Source of the DNA: Bin5 sp965221145
GTDB taxonomy: Bacteria; Chloroflexota; Anaerolineae; Caldilineales; Caldilineaceae
Length of the DNA stretch: 64,000 bases
Direction: 5' to 3'
Assembly: GCA_965221145.1 (NCBI GenBank)
Contig: OZ244877.1
Coordinates: forward strand, 434,001-498,000
A program made the translations under genes and the position numbers. The notes under the pieces are model-generated. The model did not search any database. It was not told the origin of the DNA and was given only the letters and a program-made list of their open reading frames with translations. The number at the start of each line of letters is the position of its first letter. Position 1 is the stretch's first letter. This document shows positions 9,041 to 18,643 of the stretch, piece by piece.

Positions 9041-9127
9041 GTAACTGTCCGCAAACAACATAGCGATTTCAATCAAGCTTGGACTGGTCTGTCGAACGAA
9101 ACCGTTAAGTTAATAACGGACAGTTAC
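9041..9127. mobile_element. 87-bp inverted-repeat element
   Basis: GTAACTGTCCG at the left is mirrored by CGGACAGTTAC at the right, an exact 11-base terminal inverted repeat; TAA occurs directly outside each end, consistent with a 3-bp target duplication. The interior is A+T rich and encodes nothing. The left end recurs at 1234-1262. It marks the boundary between the Rhs array and addAB. Confidence 0.65.
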
Positions 9128-9242
9128 TAAGCGTCTTTTCAGGGGCTTCAGGTGGACCTGGTACCTGCGACCTTGCAATCTGTAGCGGCCCGCCTGCGGC
9201 ACTCAGCGTTGCGAGCGGGGCTTATACGCATACAACGGACGT

Positions 9243-12200
9243 TCAGAAGGCGGGCGGGCCGTTTGTGAGAAGGGTCAGCGCCGCTTTTTCGGCCTCCTCC
9301 ATCGCACGAGGGAGGTTGTCAACGGACATCACGCGACTTGGTTGCAGGAAAAGGAACGATACCTCCTTCACGGTGACACCGGTCGCCCGGTTCAAAGCAA
9401 GCGCGTACGCTCCACCTTGCAGGCGATAGCGCGCCATCGCCCGTTCGAGCGCGTCGGAGGAGCCGAGCGCGTCGGTCTTGTAATCTACGATCACGAAGCC
9501 GCCCTCCTCCTCGAACAACAGGTCGATGAACCCTTCAACAATGCCGGCGCCGACGGGGCCGGCCACCGGCGTCTCCCGCCACCAGCGCCCCGATGCCAGC
9601 GCACGCTGCACGAGATGATTATCAAGCGCGCCGCGCACGAGCCGCGCAATCTCATCCGCACGCCCCGGCACGCCTTCGGCTGCAGCTTGCGCCTGGGCGA
9701 TGTCGTCGAGGCCGCGCCCCGTGTGCAGATCGACAACCTGCAGCAGCGCGTGAACCGCCCGTCCGATGTTGGTGCCGGCGCGTCCACGCCTCCAGGGTTC
9801 GTCGGGGATATCCTGCTCTGTCTTCGCTTCCTGGGCGAGACGGGTGGCGGCCGCCGAGATGGGGCGGGCGCGGGCCGCGTATAGCTCGCTCCTCTGCTGC
9901 TGCCAGCGCTGGCGCGCCGCGGGGGTGTCGTCGTCGGGGGCCGCCATTTCTCCGGCGGTGACGGAGTCGTGCGGCACGGTCACCGCCGGGGGATCGAATG
10001 GCTGCCAGAGATGGTCCGTCCCCTGCATGAAAGCCTCGATACGGGCCGCGGCCGAATTGCTGCCCCTTGCGTTCCGGTAGAGGCTGACGATGAGATGATC
10101 GCGGGCGCGCGTGGCCGCAACGTACATCAGTCGCACACGCTCCTCTTCTTCACGTTCCTTTTCAAACTCGGCCAAACTTTCGTAGCCCGCCGTCTGCAGG
10201 GACGCTTCTCTCGAACCCACCTTCACCTCGACCCGTCCGTTTTTGCGGTCGAACAGCACGGGATCAGACCTGGGATTCTGGGCAGCGTTCAGCCCGGCCA
10301 AGAGGACGATGGGGAACTCCAGCCCCTTGGCGCCGTGGACGGTCATCACGCTGACTGCGCCGGCGTCGGACTCCCGGACGACCGTCTCCCGCGCTCTTGC
10401 CTGTTCTTCGCGCTGGCGATCCGTCCACGCGAGGAATGCGCGCAGGGAGACTTCACCGGCCGCGGCAAAAGCCCGGGCGCGGTCTATCAGGAAGCCGTAA
10501 CGTGTCCACCGCCCGCGCCACTGCCGCTCGTCGAGGGCCAGTTCTCTGAGCCGCCGCGTGCGCACGAACTGCTCAATGAGCGCCGCCGGCGCGGTCCATC
10601 TGCGGCGTTCGTGAAACTCTCTCAGGATCGCCAGCGCGTCGGTGATGCAGCCAGGCGGGGCGTTGTCTTCGGCAAGGTAGTCGAACTGGCCGCCCGCTTC
10701 GACGAACGCCAGCAACTCCGTGTCGGAGCAGGCGAAGGCCGGAGAGCGCAGCGCGGCCACGATCGCGACCGGATCGGTCGGGTCGTCGATGGCCGCGAGA
10801 CAGTTCAGCAGGTCGCGCGCCTCCTGCGTATTGTAGATCAGGGAAGCGCTTTCGAGCCGGAAGGGTATACCCGCGTCTTCGAATGCAATTTCAAGGGCAT
10901 CAAAGCCGGCGCGGCGCGGCATCAGGACGCAGATGTCCTGATAGGTGGCGGGGCGGAAGACCGCGCCGTCGTCTTCCGAACGAACCTGCCAGCCCTCCTC
11001 GATCACTGTCCCTACCGCATTAGCGATGGCTTCGGCTTCCTGGCGGCGCACGACTCCGATATTTCCGCCGATCTCTCCTCCCATGAAGCGGACGGGGGGC
11101 GACTGATCATCCTGCGTGCCCGCGACAAGGTCGGAGTAGTTGGCCTGCGCTTCGCCCTCCTGCATCCATTGAGAGAATACGTGGTTGACCCAGTCGATGA
11201 CCGGCGGCAGCGAGCGGAAGTTCTGTTGGAGTAACACGTTGACTCCGCCGACCGCCTCGTGCATCTGTTCAACCTGTTGAATGTCGGCGCGGCGGAAGCG
11301 GTAGATCGACTGTTTGGGGTCGCCGACGATGAAGAGCTTGCCGGCGGCGGGCTGCACTTTGCGCCAATCTTTGGGGCGGTCGTGCGGCCGCGTGCGTGCG
11401 TGCGTCTCTTCGGCCAGGAGCATGGCAATCTCGGCCTGAAGCGGGTCGGTGTCCTGCACTTCGTCAATGAGAATGTGGGTGTAGCGCTCTCGGAAGTGGT
11501 CGCGCGCGTCGAGATTGTCCCGGAGCAGATCGCGTGCGAGGACCAGCATGTCCAGGAACTCGACATGGCCGTCGGCCTTGCGTTCGGCGGCGTAATCGAG
11601 CGTAAAGCGGCGGAGCAGTTCGAGCGCCGGGATCAGTTCCGAGGCCTGCTCGCCTTCGATGGCCTGGGGTGCAGGCGTATCAAAGGGGGCGCCGTCGAGA
11701 AGATCGTGGTTCTTGTGGAAACTGTCCGCGATCTCACGGAGGTGACGCAGGGTCATACCTGCGGCCAGGCCAGGGCGGAGCGCCTGCTGTGCCTTGGGGT
11801 CGTCGAGGGTCGCGTCGAGCCACGCTGACCAGCGGTTTTCGAATGCGATCTCGGCCTCGATTTCGTCGCGGATGGCGAAGCCGGGCGGCAGGCCCGCTTC
11901 CAATGGACGCTCGCCCAGAAGGCTGCCGGCGAAGCTGTGCAGCGTCTGAATGGCGGCCTGGTCCAACTCTGCCACGGCGTGTTGGCAACGTGCCCGCTCT
12001 TCCTGCCCCAGATGGGGATCACTGGCGGCCTTTTCGAGGCTCTCTGCGATGCGGGCGCGCAGTTCGGCGGCAGCCGATTCGGTGAAGGTGATCGCCGCGA
12101 CGCCGCCCAGCGTCGCGCGTCCGGTCTGTATGAGCGCGACGACGCGGTCGACGAGAGCGCGTGTCTTGCCGGCGCCGGCGCCCGCTTCGACGATCATGTT

Positions 12201-12257
12201 TTCGTCAAGGCGTTCGAGAATTGCGTTGCGTGCCGCCTGGTCGGAAAGGGTGCTCAT
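9243..12257 (-). CDS. addA: AddA-type helicase-nuclease subunit
   Basis: 1004 residues. AddA with AddB resects double-strand breaks for RecA-dependent repair and degrades foreign linear DNA. UvrD-family helicase motifs appear in order: Walker A AGAGAGKTRA (about residues 22-31), TFTESAAAELRARI, Walker B ILIDEVQDTDPLQ, VGDPKQSIYRFRRAD, QQNFRSLPPVIDWV, MTVHGAKGLEFPIV and MYVAATRARDHLIV. Near the C terminus FVIVDYKTDAL gives the Asp and Lys of a PD-(D/E)XK nuclease. Length is a little below the typical 1200 residues. The start overlaps the upstream addB stop as ATGA, indicating one coupled transcript. Confidence 0.93.
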   Translation of the reverse strand: MSTLSDQAARNAILERLDENMIVEAGAGAGKTRALVDRVVALIQTGRATLGGVAAITFTESAAAELRARIAESLEKAASDPHLGQEERARCQHAVAELDQAAIQTLHSFAGSLLGERPLEAGLPPGFAIRDEIEAEIAFENRWSAWLDATLDDPKAQQALRPGLAAGMTLRHLREIADSFHKNHDLLDGAPFDTPAPQAIEGEQASELIPALELLRRFTLDYAAERKADGHVEFLDMLVLARDLLRDNLDARDHFRERYTHILIDEVQDTDPLQAEIAMLLAEETHARTRPHDRPKDWRKVQPAAGKLFIVGDPKQSIYRFRRADIQQVEQMHEAVGGVNVLLQQNFRSLPPVIDWVNHVFSQWMQEGEAQANYSDLVAGTQDDQSPPVRFMGGEIGGNIGVVRRQEAEAIANAVGTVIEEGWQVRSEDDGAVFRPATYQDICVLMPRRAGFDALEIAFEDAGIPFRLESASLIYNTQEARDLLNCLAAIDDPTDPVAIVAALRSPAFACSDTELLAFVEAGGQFDYLAEDNAPPGCITDALAILREFHERRRWTAPAALIEQFVRTRRLRELALDERQWRGRWTRYGFLIDRARAFAAAGEVSLRAFLAWTDRQREEQARARETVVRESDAGAVSVMTVHGAKGLEFPIVLLAGLNAAQNPRSDPVLFDRKNGRVEVKVGSREASLQTAGYESLAEFEKEREEEERVRLMYVAATRARDHLIVSLYRNARGSNSAAARIEAFMQGTDHLWQPFDPPAVTVPHDSVTAGEMAAPDDDTPAARQRWQQQRSELYAARARPISAAATRLAQEAKTEQDIPDEPWRRGRAGTNIGRAVHALLQVVDLHTGRGLDDIAQAQAAAEGVPGRADEIARLVRGALDNHLVQRALASGRWWRETPVAGPVGAGIVEGFIDLLFEEEGGFVIVDYKTDALGSSDALERAMARYRLQGGAYALALNRATGVTVKEVSFLFLQPSRVMSVDNLPRAMEEAEKAALTLLTNGPPAF

Positions 12258-15200
12258 CAGCTTCCCTCCCCGTCGGCCATCGCCACGTAGGCGGCCAATC
12301 GTGGATCATTGCGCTTGCGCTGCCAATGCTGCTCGCGCCGTGTCGGACAGAGATTCTTGAAGTCGCAGTAGCGGCAATTGGTCCCGTCCTTGCCCGGATT
12401 GGCGGGGAAGAGGCCGGCGCCGATGCCGTCGGTGATGATGCCCACGACGGCGGCGAAGGCGTCGAGCATCTTGTCGAGAGGCCCCGGTTTTGGGGGGCGT
12501 GTCACAAATTTTTCCTTCGTCGTCACGAACCAGTAGGCGACCTGTATGTCGACCCCGTCGCCCAGCAGCAGCCGGGCCGCGAGACCGTACACGGGCAGCT
12601 GCAAGCGTGTGCCTCGTCGGACGGGGTCTTTATTCAAGTTCGTGTATTCACCCGTCCCGCCCGACTTGTAATCAAGCACGAGGGCGGTATCGCCGGACGG
12701 TGAGAGGTCGATGCGGTCGATGAAGCCGCGAAACCGGAGCGGGCCGGCCTTGGCGTTCGACCACTCGACGGGGCCCAGCGGCGGTGGTTGTTCGTGCCTG
12801 GGGATTCCGAAAGCGCTTTCGATCGCGTAGGGCGAGACGCCATGTTTGCGGCGAAGTTTGGCGTCTTCATCCAGGAATCGGTTCAGATCGTTCAGTATTT
12901 CACTTTGGGCCAACTCCCACAGGAGCGGTTTGCCCGTCACCCCGCGCTGTTCGGCCTGCTGAAATTCCTGTTCGGCGATCTCGATGAGCAACCTACGGTG
13001 ATCATCCGTCCAGGGTTGTTTGGGCGACGGGATGGAGTCTTGCTGTTGAGCGGTTCTGATGAAGCGTTCAAGGATCGTATGCAGCAACGAGCCTCGCTCC
13101 AGGGACGAAATGGTCGTTACCTCCTCCGGCTGCTCCGGTGCGGCGATGCCGAGCACGTTGGAAAGAAAGTAGCGGAACGGGCAGGTCGCCCACGTCTCAA
13201 GTCGCGTTGGCGAGAAAATGTCACGGTTGGAAAGGCCGATGCGCCCGGAGGGAGAGGAGGCCAACGCAAGGTCTCCGTCCCAGCGTGTCAACGGTCTTGC
13301 GTTCCTGGCCCGCTGCATTTCCAGGGCGTTCGCGAAAACGGTTTCCGACTGTGCGAGATGATGATCGCCGATGTGGTAGCCAAGTTGCCGCCACTGTGAC
13401 AGCCAGTAGAGATCATAGTCATGGATGTCGGCAGGCTGCGATTCTGACAGGGCGTTGATGCCGTCCTGGGCCGATGCCACTTCTTCAAACCAGGGCTGTT
13501 CTCGCAGTGAGGCGAGATCACGGGGGGAGGAGAGCATCGAAGGGTAGACGGGCGAGCCGTATAGGCGAGAGGCTTCTTCGAGGAACCAACGGGAGGGATG
13601 CTGCTCTCGCTGGGCGATGTTGTTGCCGCGGGCGAAGGTGAGCACGCGGGTGCGTCCGGCCGCGGCGGCGATGAGGTAGTCGTGCCGTTCGGCGGCGGCG
13701 CGGGGCAGGAGTCCCGCTTGCTCGCGCTCCCGCTGCGAAAGCAATGGATCGTCACGGATCTGCGCAGGCACGAGGCCCTCGACCATGCCCACAAGGTACA
13801 CCCTGTCGAAGCGCAGTCCGGCGGCGCTGCCGACGGGGCCGACGAACAGACCTTCGCCCAATGCGCCCACTCTTGTAGCGGAGCGATTGAGCGCTTCGTC
13901 AAGTGCAGCCCGGAAAGCGTCCAACTCCGCGCTGTCCTCCACCGCGTCGAGGATCGCCAACTCCTGGAGAGCCGATAGGATGAGGGCATGGTTTTCCCGC
14001 TCGGCAGAGGGGAGCGCGTCTTCGTCAAGGTATTGGGTGAGCAGCTCTTCGGCCCATTTGACGAACTCGGCCCATGTCAGGCGGCCGGTAGGACGCGCGA
14101 GGTTATCGTGCAGCCTCAGCATAAAGCTGCGCAAGGTCCACGCTTCTTCCGCCGACTGCTCCAACTTCGTTTGCTTGGCTGCGGATAGCTCTTCGCTCTG
14201 GCTTTTGGCCGTGCGCTGCTGGCGCGTCGCATAGTGCGCCAGGCGGTCGCTCCACTGCTCTATCCCCGCAACGACGCCCGCTTCACGCGAGACTGCGTCC
14301 CAACGCGAAGGGCTGAATCTGGCCGTTTGGGGCTTGACCGGACAGGAGGTGAGCCAGCGCATCACGTCGTCTCTGGGTAAGTCGCCGCCGGTGAGATCGA
14401 CGATGCCTTTGAGCATGCGCCCGACCGGGGTCGCGGCCAGCTTTGCCGTTGATGGGCCGGCGGTGGGGATGCACGCGCCGCCGAACTGTTCGGCGATAAG
14501 CGCGGCATACGGCTCCCGCTGCCAGTAGAGGACCGCCATCCGCTGGAAGGGGGTGCCCGCGTGCGCGGCGGCGGCGATCGATCTGACGATGCTACGCACC
14601 TCTTCGCCGGTGTCGGAGGCGACGAGCAGGTGTGCCGGACGTTGGGGCCGTGTCGGGGGCGCAGAAGGCGCAGCGGTGGTGAGCATGGTTTTGTCGGCTT
14701 CTGGATCGCCGGTGGCGGCCAGGATCGTTACGCACGTCCATGCGTCGCGAAGGGCGTCGAGTAGGCGCCGCTCGGCGGGCGTCAGGGTGCGCGGCAGGTA
14801 TGCGATGACGGGGCCGAGGGCGATGAGGGCGGTTGCGGCGTGGTCGGTTCCCACCACGTCGACGGCCGCTTCAGTGAGCGCTTCCCGGTCGTAGTATGTC
14901 TTGGTGTGGTGGCGAAAGCGTGAGTATAGTCGGGCGATTTCGCCAGGGATTCCGGGCCGCTGTTCGAGCGCGGTGAGGGCGTCCGGAGCGGCAGAGCGGA
15001 GGTCTCGGAATGTCGTGCGCAGGCTGGCGTGGAAGGAGGGATGGGCGCGGAAAGGTTCAAGCTGGCCTGCGGCATCGTTGGCCACGCGGCGGACGGCGGC
15101 GAATTCGATGGGGGGCTTGAGCGGACGCCGGCCGCTGGCGGCCAGGCTAGGCGCTCCAAGCAGTTCGGCGAGGCGGGCAAGCGACATGAAACGCACGTTG

Positions 15201-15370
15201 ACGAGACCGCGTTTGCCGATGTCGCGACGCAGGTAGAGTCCTGAATAGGTTGTTGGCACGACGACGGTGACAGGGGCAAAGCGGTCTTCGGCCTGATATT
15301 CACTCAGAAGGCGTTCCAGGCGTTCCTGGGCCTGTTCGATGTGTTCAACATACGGGGGAGATTGCTGCAT
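12257..15370 (-). CDS. addB: AddB-type nuclease subunit with iron-sulfur site
   Basis: 1037 residues from the ATG at 15370, preferred because GGAGA lies eight bases upstream; a second ATG at 15385 has no such site. AddB is the partner of AddA and carries a degenerate helicase fold plus a RecB-type nuclease. Visible marks are DRVYLVGMVEGLVPAQ (helicase-like), TRLETWATCPFRYFLSN supplying the first cysteine, LVLDYKSGGTGEY as the nuclease core, and the C-terminal CRYCDFKNLCPTRR completing a four-cysteine Fe-S cluster as in known AddB proteins. No intact Walker A is visible at the N terminus. Confidence 0.9.
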   Translation of the reverse strand: MQQSPPYVEHIEQAQERLERLLSEYQAEDRFAPVTVVVPTTYSGLYLRRDIGKRGLVNVRFMSLARLAELLGAPSLAASGRRPLKPPIEFAAVRRVANDAAGQLEPFRAHPSFHASLRTTFRDLRSAAPDALTALEQRPGIPGEIARLYSRFRHHTKTYYDREALTEAAVDVVGTDHAATALIALGPVIAYLPRTLTPAERRLLDALRDAWTCVTILAATGDPEADKTMLTTAAPSAPPTRPQRPAHLLVASDTGEEVRSIVRSIAAAAHAGTPFQRMAVLYWQREPYAALIAEQFGGACIPTAGPSTAKLAATPVGRMLKGIVDLTGGDLPRDDVMRWLTSCPVKPQTARFSPSRWDAVSREAGVVAGIEQWSDRLAHYATRQQRTAKSQSEELSAAKQTKLEQSAEEAWTLRSFMLRLHDNLARPTGRLTWAEFVKWAEELLTQYLDEDALPSAERENHALILSALQELAILDAVEDSAELDAFRAALDEALNRSATRVGALGEGLFVGPVGSAAGLRFDRVYLVGMVEGLVPAQIRDDPLLSQREREQAGLLPRAAAERHDYLIAAAAGRTRVLTFARGNNIAQREQHPSRWFLEEASRLYGSPVYPSMLSSPRDLASLREQPWFEEVASAQDGINALSESQPADIHDYDLYWLSQWRQLGYHIGDHHLAQSETVFANALEMQRARNARPLTRWDGDLALASSPSGRIGLSNRDIFSPTRLETWATCPFRYFLSNVLGIAAPEQPEEVTTISSLERGSLLHTILERFIRTAQQQDSIPSPKQPWTDDHRRLLIEIAEQEFQQAEQRGVTGKPLLWELAQSEILNDLNRFLDEDAKLRRKHGVSPYAIESAFGIPRHEQPPPLGPVEWSNAKAGPLRFRGFIDRIDLSPSGDTALVLDYKSGGTGEYTNLNKDPVRRGTRLQLPVYGLAARLLLGDGVDIQVAYWFVTTKEKFVTRPPKPGPLDKMLDAFAAVVGIITDGIGAGLFPANPGKDGTNCRYCDFKNLCPTRREQHWQRKRNDPRLAAYVAMADGEGS

Positions 15371-15385
15371 GTAACTTGTCTCCAT

Positions 15386-15761
15386 TGCGGGGCGTAGGGC
15401 ACGCGGTTAATCTGTTTTCCGTCAGAGTATATGTCAGGATGAGCAATGGTCGCACATACTCATGGGGTGAAACGGAAAGGTGCCGCGATGATGCGGCAGG
15501 CGGGAGAGAAACCTTTCAATCAGCCGCAGGGTAACGTTGCAATCAGCCGAGGGCGACGTTAGTTTCAGAAGCCAGGTACAGCGGGCAGGGTTGACTACGG
15601 AAGGTGAGTGCATGGCCGTGCTCTCTGAAAAGCATATATACATATATGTTCATAGTTGACTTATTGCACTCTTGACATCCCCGCAGAATCCGGCAACTCG
15701 TGCTCTACAGAGGCCTCGGCCATTGCCCTGCCCCGCGTGTAGGAAGAGAACTACTCAAAAC
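15386..15761. other. Intergenic stretch without a convincing gene
   Basis: Between addB and the IS1 element. It holds A+T-rich alternating sequence near 15636-15650 (CATATATACATATATG) that might be part of the addB promoter. A 69-codon minus-strand frame has no recognisable features. I see no repeat or RNA gene. Confidence 0.4.
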
Positions 15762-16587
15762 GGTAGTGGTTACATATTGACTGATAGGCACTGCAAGTTG
15801 TAGTCGTGGATGAATAACTTCAAGGCCAGTTGGTGAAAGTGGTCGGACTTGGAAAAAGCCAGAGTCTTGCGCACAAAGCGAGCCAGGCGTTGGCGCAGGG
15901 TGTTGTTCCAACGTTCGACGTGGGCGGTTTCTCCTGTTTCCTTGCCCACGGCGCAGTGCGTTGCGGCATCAAAGACCAGTTGATACGCCTCCCAGAAGTC
16001 GCTGCAGGAGCAACAGGCGCGATAGCTTTGGGGGATGCGTTGGCGCAGCGCGCGGCAACTGTCGGCGCTGCGGTCGCCGACAAAGTAGGCAACCACCTGT
16101 CGGGTGCGCCGACAGAGAGCAATCCAGAGCCAGCGTTGGTTGCGCTTTGTGCGCACAAATGACCATAATTCGTCCAGTTCCAGCAGGTCGTCTGGTTGAG
16201 CAGCCAACAAAGTGGCCTCCAGTGCGGGCAACCTGGCCGCCTTTTCCCTTATCCAACGCGCCAGCGTCTGGCGCGCCGTGCCAAAGATGCGCTCCACACC
16301 GCGCATGCTGGCGCGTTCCTGGTATGTGCGCAAGATCAGTTCTTTCTCTTTCTCACCATAGCCTTTGCTGGCATTCAGTGTTCCGTAGCGCTTACATCTG
16401 TGGCAATGATACTTCTGGGTACCCTTATAATCATGCCCATTTTTGCCGATCTCTTCGCTGTTGCAATGTGGACAGCGATATACGATAATGCTTATGATCA
16501 TGATGAGGCTCCTTCTCGTAGCTGGCTTTGTTGGCGAACAACCAGCCTACTGGATTGAGCCTCATCAGTCAATACTTAACCACTACC
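15762..16587 (-). mobile_element. IS1-family insertion sequence, copy 1 (826 bp)
   Basis: Terminal inverted repeats GGTAGTGGTTACATATTG and, on the other strand, GGTAGTGGTTAAGTATTG. CTCAAAAC lies directly outside both ends (15754-15761 and 16588-16595), an 8-bp target duplication that proves recent transposition. One transposase gene fills the element. The second copy is at 56545-57370 in the opposite orientation with the same length. Confidence 0.95.
15770..16501 (-). CDS. IS1-family transposase
   Basis: 243 residues in a single frame, unlike the two-frame insA/insB of classical IS1. The N terminus is a zinc finger (CPHC, then CHRC) that binds DNA, followed by a helix-turn-helix (RIFGTARQTLARWI) and the DDE catalytic part, with DELWSFVRTKRNQRWLW holding the first Asp and ETAHVERWNNTLRQRLARFVRKT the IS1-type C-terminal Glu region. 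The ATG at 16501 has GGAG seven bases upstream. It differs from the copy at 56631-57362 at two residues (Ile/Leu and Phe/Leu). Confidence 0.95.
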   Translation of the reverse strand: MIISIIVYRCPHCNSEEIGKNGHDYKGTQKYHCHRCKRYGTLNASKGYGEKEKELILRTYQERASMRGVERIFGTARQTLARWIREKAARLPALEATLLAAQPDDLLELDELWSFVRTKRNQRWLWIALCRRTRQVVAYFVGDRSADSCRALRQRIPQSYRACCSCSDFWEAYQLVFDAATHCAVGKETGETAHVERWNNTLRQRLARFVRKTLAFSKSDHFHQLALKLFIHDYNLQCLSVNM

Positions 16588-16789
16588 CTCAAAACTATCC
16601 CACCACCCCATTACATCGGCCTCGGCAGCTCCTAACGGCGTCCAGGACCCCACCGACCAGGAAACGTTCCACATCGCCGCATTCGATCTGCAAGCAACAC
16701 GATTGCAGGACTTCATCATATGTATCGTTGTGTGATACACTTCGCCCATAAGGCTGCATGGAAGGCATCAATTCGCCCGAGGATTTCAC

Positions 16790-17029
16790 ATGCCGACTGT
16801 AGCGATAGAGGGCTAGTTCCGTTTCGTTGTCAATACCAGGGAAAACAGCTTTGAGCCTCCCCACGTACACGTCTGGGGCGGCAACGAAGACGTCTGCCGT
16901 ATAGAACTGAACGGAGGCGCCTTTATGGAGAACCCCCCTCCAGGAACCTTCAGAGACATAATGAGAAACTATGCCAAGTACGCCGAGAAGATCAGGAAGA
17001 CGTGGGATTCCATTCATGGAAGGAGTTGA
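16790..17029 (+). pseudogene. DUF4160 protein with an in-frame amber stop
   Basis: From ATG 16790 the frame reads MPTVAIEG, a TAG at 16814-16816, then FRFVVNTRENSFEPPHVHVWG and on to a TGA at 17027-17029. MPTV near the start and the PPHVHV motif are hallmarks of DUF4160, a small protein usually encoded just before DUF2442 partners, as here. Total length (79 codons) is normal for the family. The TAG is the only defect and could be a true mutation, a sequencing error or a suppressed codon. The stop overlaps the next ATG as TGATG, so the two were translated together. No frame on either strand is otherwise convincing between 16596 and 16790. Confidence 0.75.
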
Positions 17030-17535
17030 TGATAGACGCCGTTCTCGTCAAAAACGCCAATCGCATGATGACGGTCGCCAGCCTGTTGGAGCATGGCATC
17101 GAACTGAGCTTCGCCGATGGCGCCAAGGGGCTCATACCGTACGCTGATCTTCCTGAGATCGGCAAGCGTGCGGCTCTATCCACCCTTGAACTGCCGAATC
17201 CATACGAGATGGTCCTGAAGACGGCCCAAGGCGCGCAGGTCGAAATTCCCTGGGACTTCGCCCGTCACTACTGTGACGCATCCTATCGACCGGCTGTCGA
17301 GGCCATAGCCATGCGGGGGAGGCATACCCTTGGCCAACGCATCCGGCGCTTTCGCAACGCTTCCGGTTTGACCCAGGATGCGCTCGCCCGCGCCGCGGAC
17401 ATCGGGCGCGTGACACTGGTGCGGCTGGAGAAGGGTGAACAGACGCCCAGATTCAAGACCCTTGACGCAATTGCCAATGCCTTGGGAATACGCGTCTCGG
17501 AACTGCTGGTCGAATCGGAGCTTCTTCACCAATAG
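17029..17535 (+). CDS. DUF2442 plus XRE-type helix-turn-helix protein
   Basis: 168 residues. The ATG at 17029 overlaps the DUF4160 stop and has GGAAGGAG just upstream; an earlier GTG at 17002 would run through the DUF4160 end. Residues 1-85 resemble DUF2442 (DAVLVKNANRMMTV, LSFADGAKGLIPYADL). The C-terminal part, TLGQRIRRFRNASGLTQDALARAADIGRVTLVRLEKGEQTPRFKTL, is a standard HTH_3 domain. DUF4160-DUF2442 pairs are regarded as toxin-antitoxin-like modules. The HTH suggests this protein represses its own operon. With its partner interrupted it may be an orphan regulator. Confidence 0.8.
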   Translation: MIDAVLVKNANRMMTVASLLEHGIELSFADGAKGLIPYADLPEIGKRAALSTLELPNPYEMVLKTAQGAQVEIPWDFARHYCDASYRPAVEAIAMRGRHTLGQRIRRFRNASGLTQDALARAADIGRVTLVRLEKGEQTPRFKTLDAIANALGIRVSELLVESELLHQ

Positions 17536-17613
17536 CGGCCGCAAAAGGTACAATACTTCACTGGTACGGCGCGGCGGATAGTCGAGAGCGCATGCCATCG
17601 TCATTCACTATCG

Positions 17614-18584
17614 CTACGCCAACCACTTCGCCGCACGCCCGGCTTCTTCTGCGCGCGTGTAGACCTCGACCATTCTTGCCGTCTTCCAGCGGCCCTGCGC
17701 CATGATCTCATGCGTCGGCGCGCCGGCCGCGGCCATGCGCCTTGCCATGCCCACGCGGCCCGAATGCCCGGAAAAACCCGACCCCAGGCCGGCCACCGCG
17801 GCCGCGGCGCGGATGCGGCGGGAGATCGAAGGCGCGGACAGCCCGAACAGCGACGCCGACCCGTGCGCGCCGGCCGGATCGCGCCCAAAGCCGCCACAGC
17901 CGCCGGCGTCAGGTAGACGGTGCGCGCCTCGGCATCGGTCTTCGAGCGGCCCACGGTCAGCCGGCCCGAGCCGTCATCCCAGCGCGCCATGTCATCCCAA
18001 ACCAATGCGGCTGCCTCAGAACGGCGCAGGCCCGCGTCCGACAGCACGCGGCACAGCGCGATATCGACCAGCCCGCGCCGCCGCGCCTGCGCGGACGACT
18101 CCAGCCGGCCGCCGCGGCCCACGCGCGGTTGGCACGCGGTTGCGGTGATCATTGCCAGCGCCTCCGCCGTCAGCGCGTACGCCTGCCGCGGGGCCGCGGC
18201 CTGGCGCGCCAGCCCGCTTATCGTATCGGTCACGATCTGGTCATGCGCGCTCGGCTCGACCCCGACAAGCGCCTGCAGCTTGCGCAGCGCGGCCACGGTC
18301 AGCCGCAGCGAGGAGAGGCCGGCGCCGGCCGCGGCCCGTTCCTGCAGGTAGGCGCGCAGCGCAAACGGCGGCGCGGCCAGCGCGTGGACGCCCTGCAAGG
18401 CGGCCCAGCGGCCCCAGGCCGCCAGCGCGCTGCCGTAGGCGCGGCGCGTGTTGGGCGCGAGCGCTTCGAGGGCGGCCTCGAAGCGCGTCGAATGTTCGGC
18501 GTCGAACGCTCTGACGAGGCCGGGCGCGGCCTGCTGGATGGCGACCAGGACGGCTTCGGCCGCGTTGGCGGGCGCGGAACTCAT
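17614..18584 (-). pseudogene. Tyrosine recombinase/integrase broken by a frameshift
   Basis: The N-terminal frame (start 18584) has a SAM-like DNA-binding domain (TRRAYGSALAAWGRWAAL) and the first catalytic Arg in LSDAGLRRSEAAALVW. It shifts frame around 17873-17885, after AALGAIRP. The expected continuation, with FGLSAPSISRRI, the HxxR box GHSGRVGMA and the catalytic Tyr in GRWKTARMVEVYTRAEEAG, is in another frame that ends at 17614. One single-base indel explains it. The gene lies tail-outward next to a truncated STAND gene, fitting an integration event that removed that gene's 5' end. GC is very high here. Confidence 0.85.
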
Positions 18585-18643
18585 GGTTCTCTCTTTTGTC
18601 TGCGGGAAGCCATAGAACGCCCGCCCGACTAAATGCGCGCTAA

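Noticed and set aside
9969..11234. 421-codon plus-strand frame inside addA
   Set aside because: Antisense shadow of the helicase domain; no recognisable sequence, and addA is secure.
16595..17017. 140-codon minus-strand frame
   Set aside because: Overlaps the DUF4160 frame on the other strand, which has family motifs; this frame has none.
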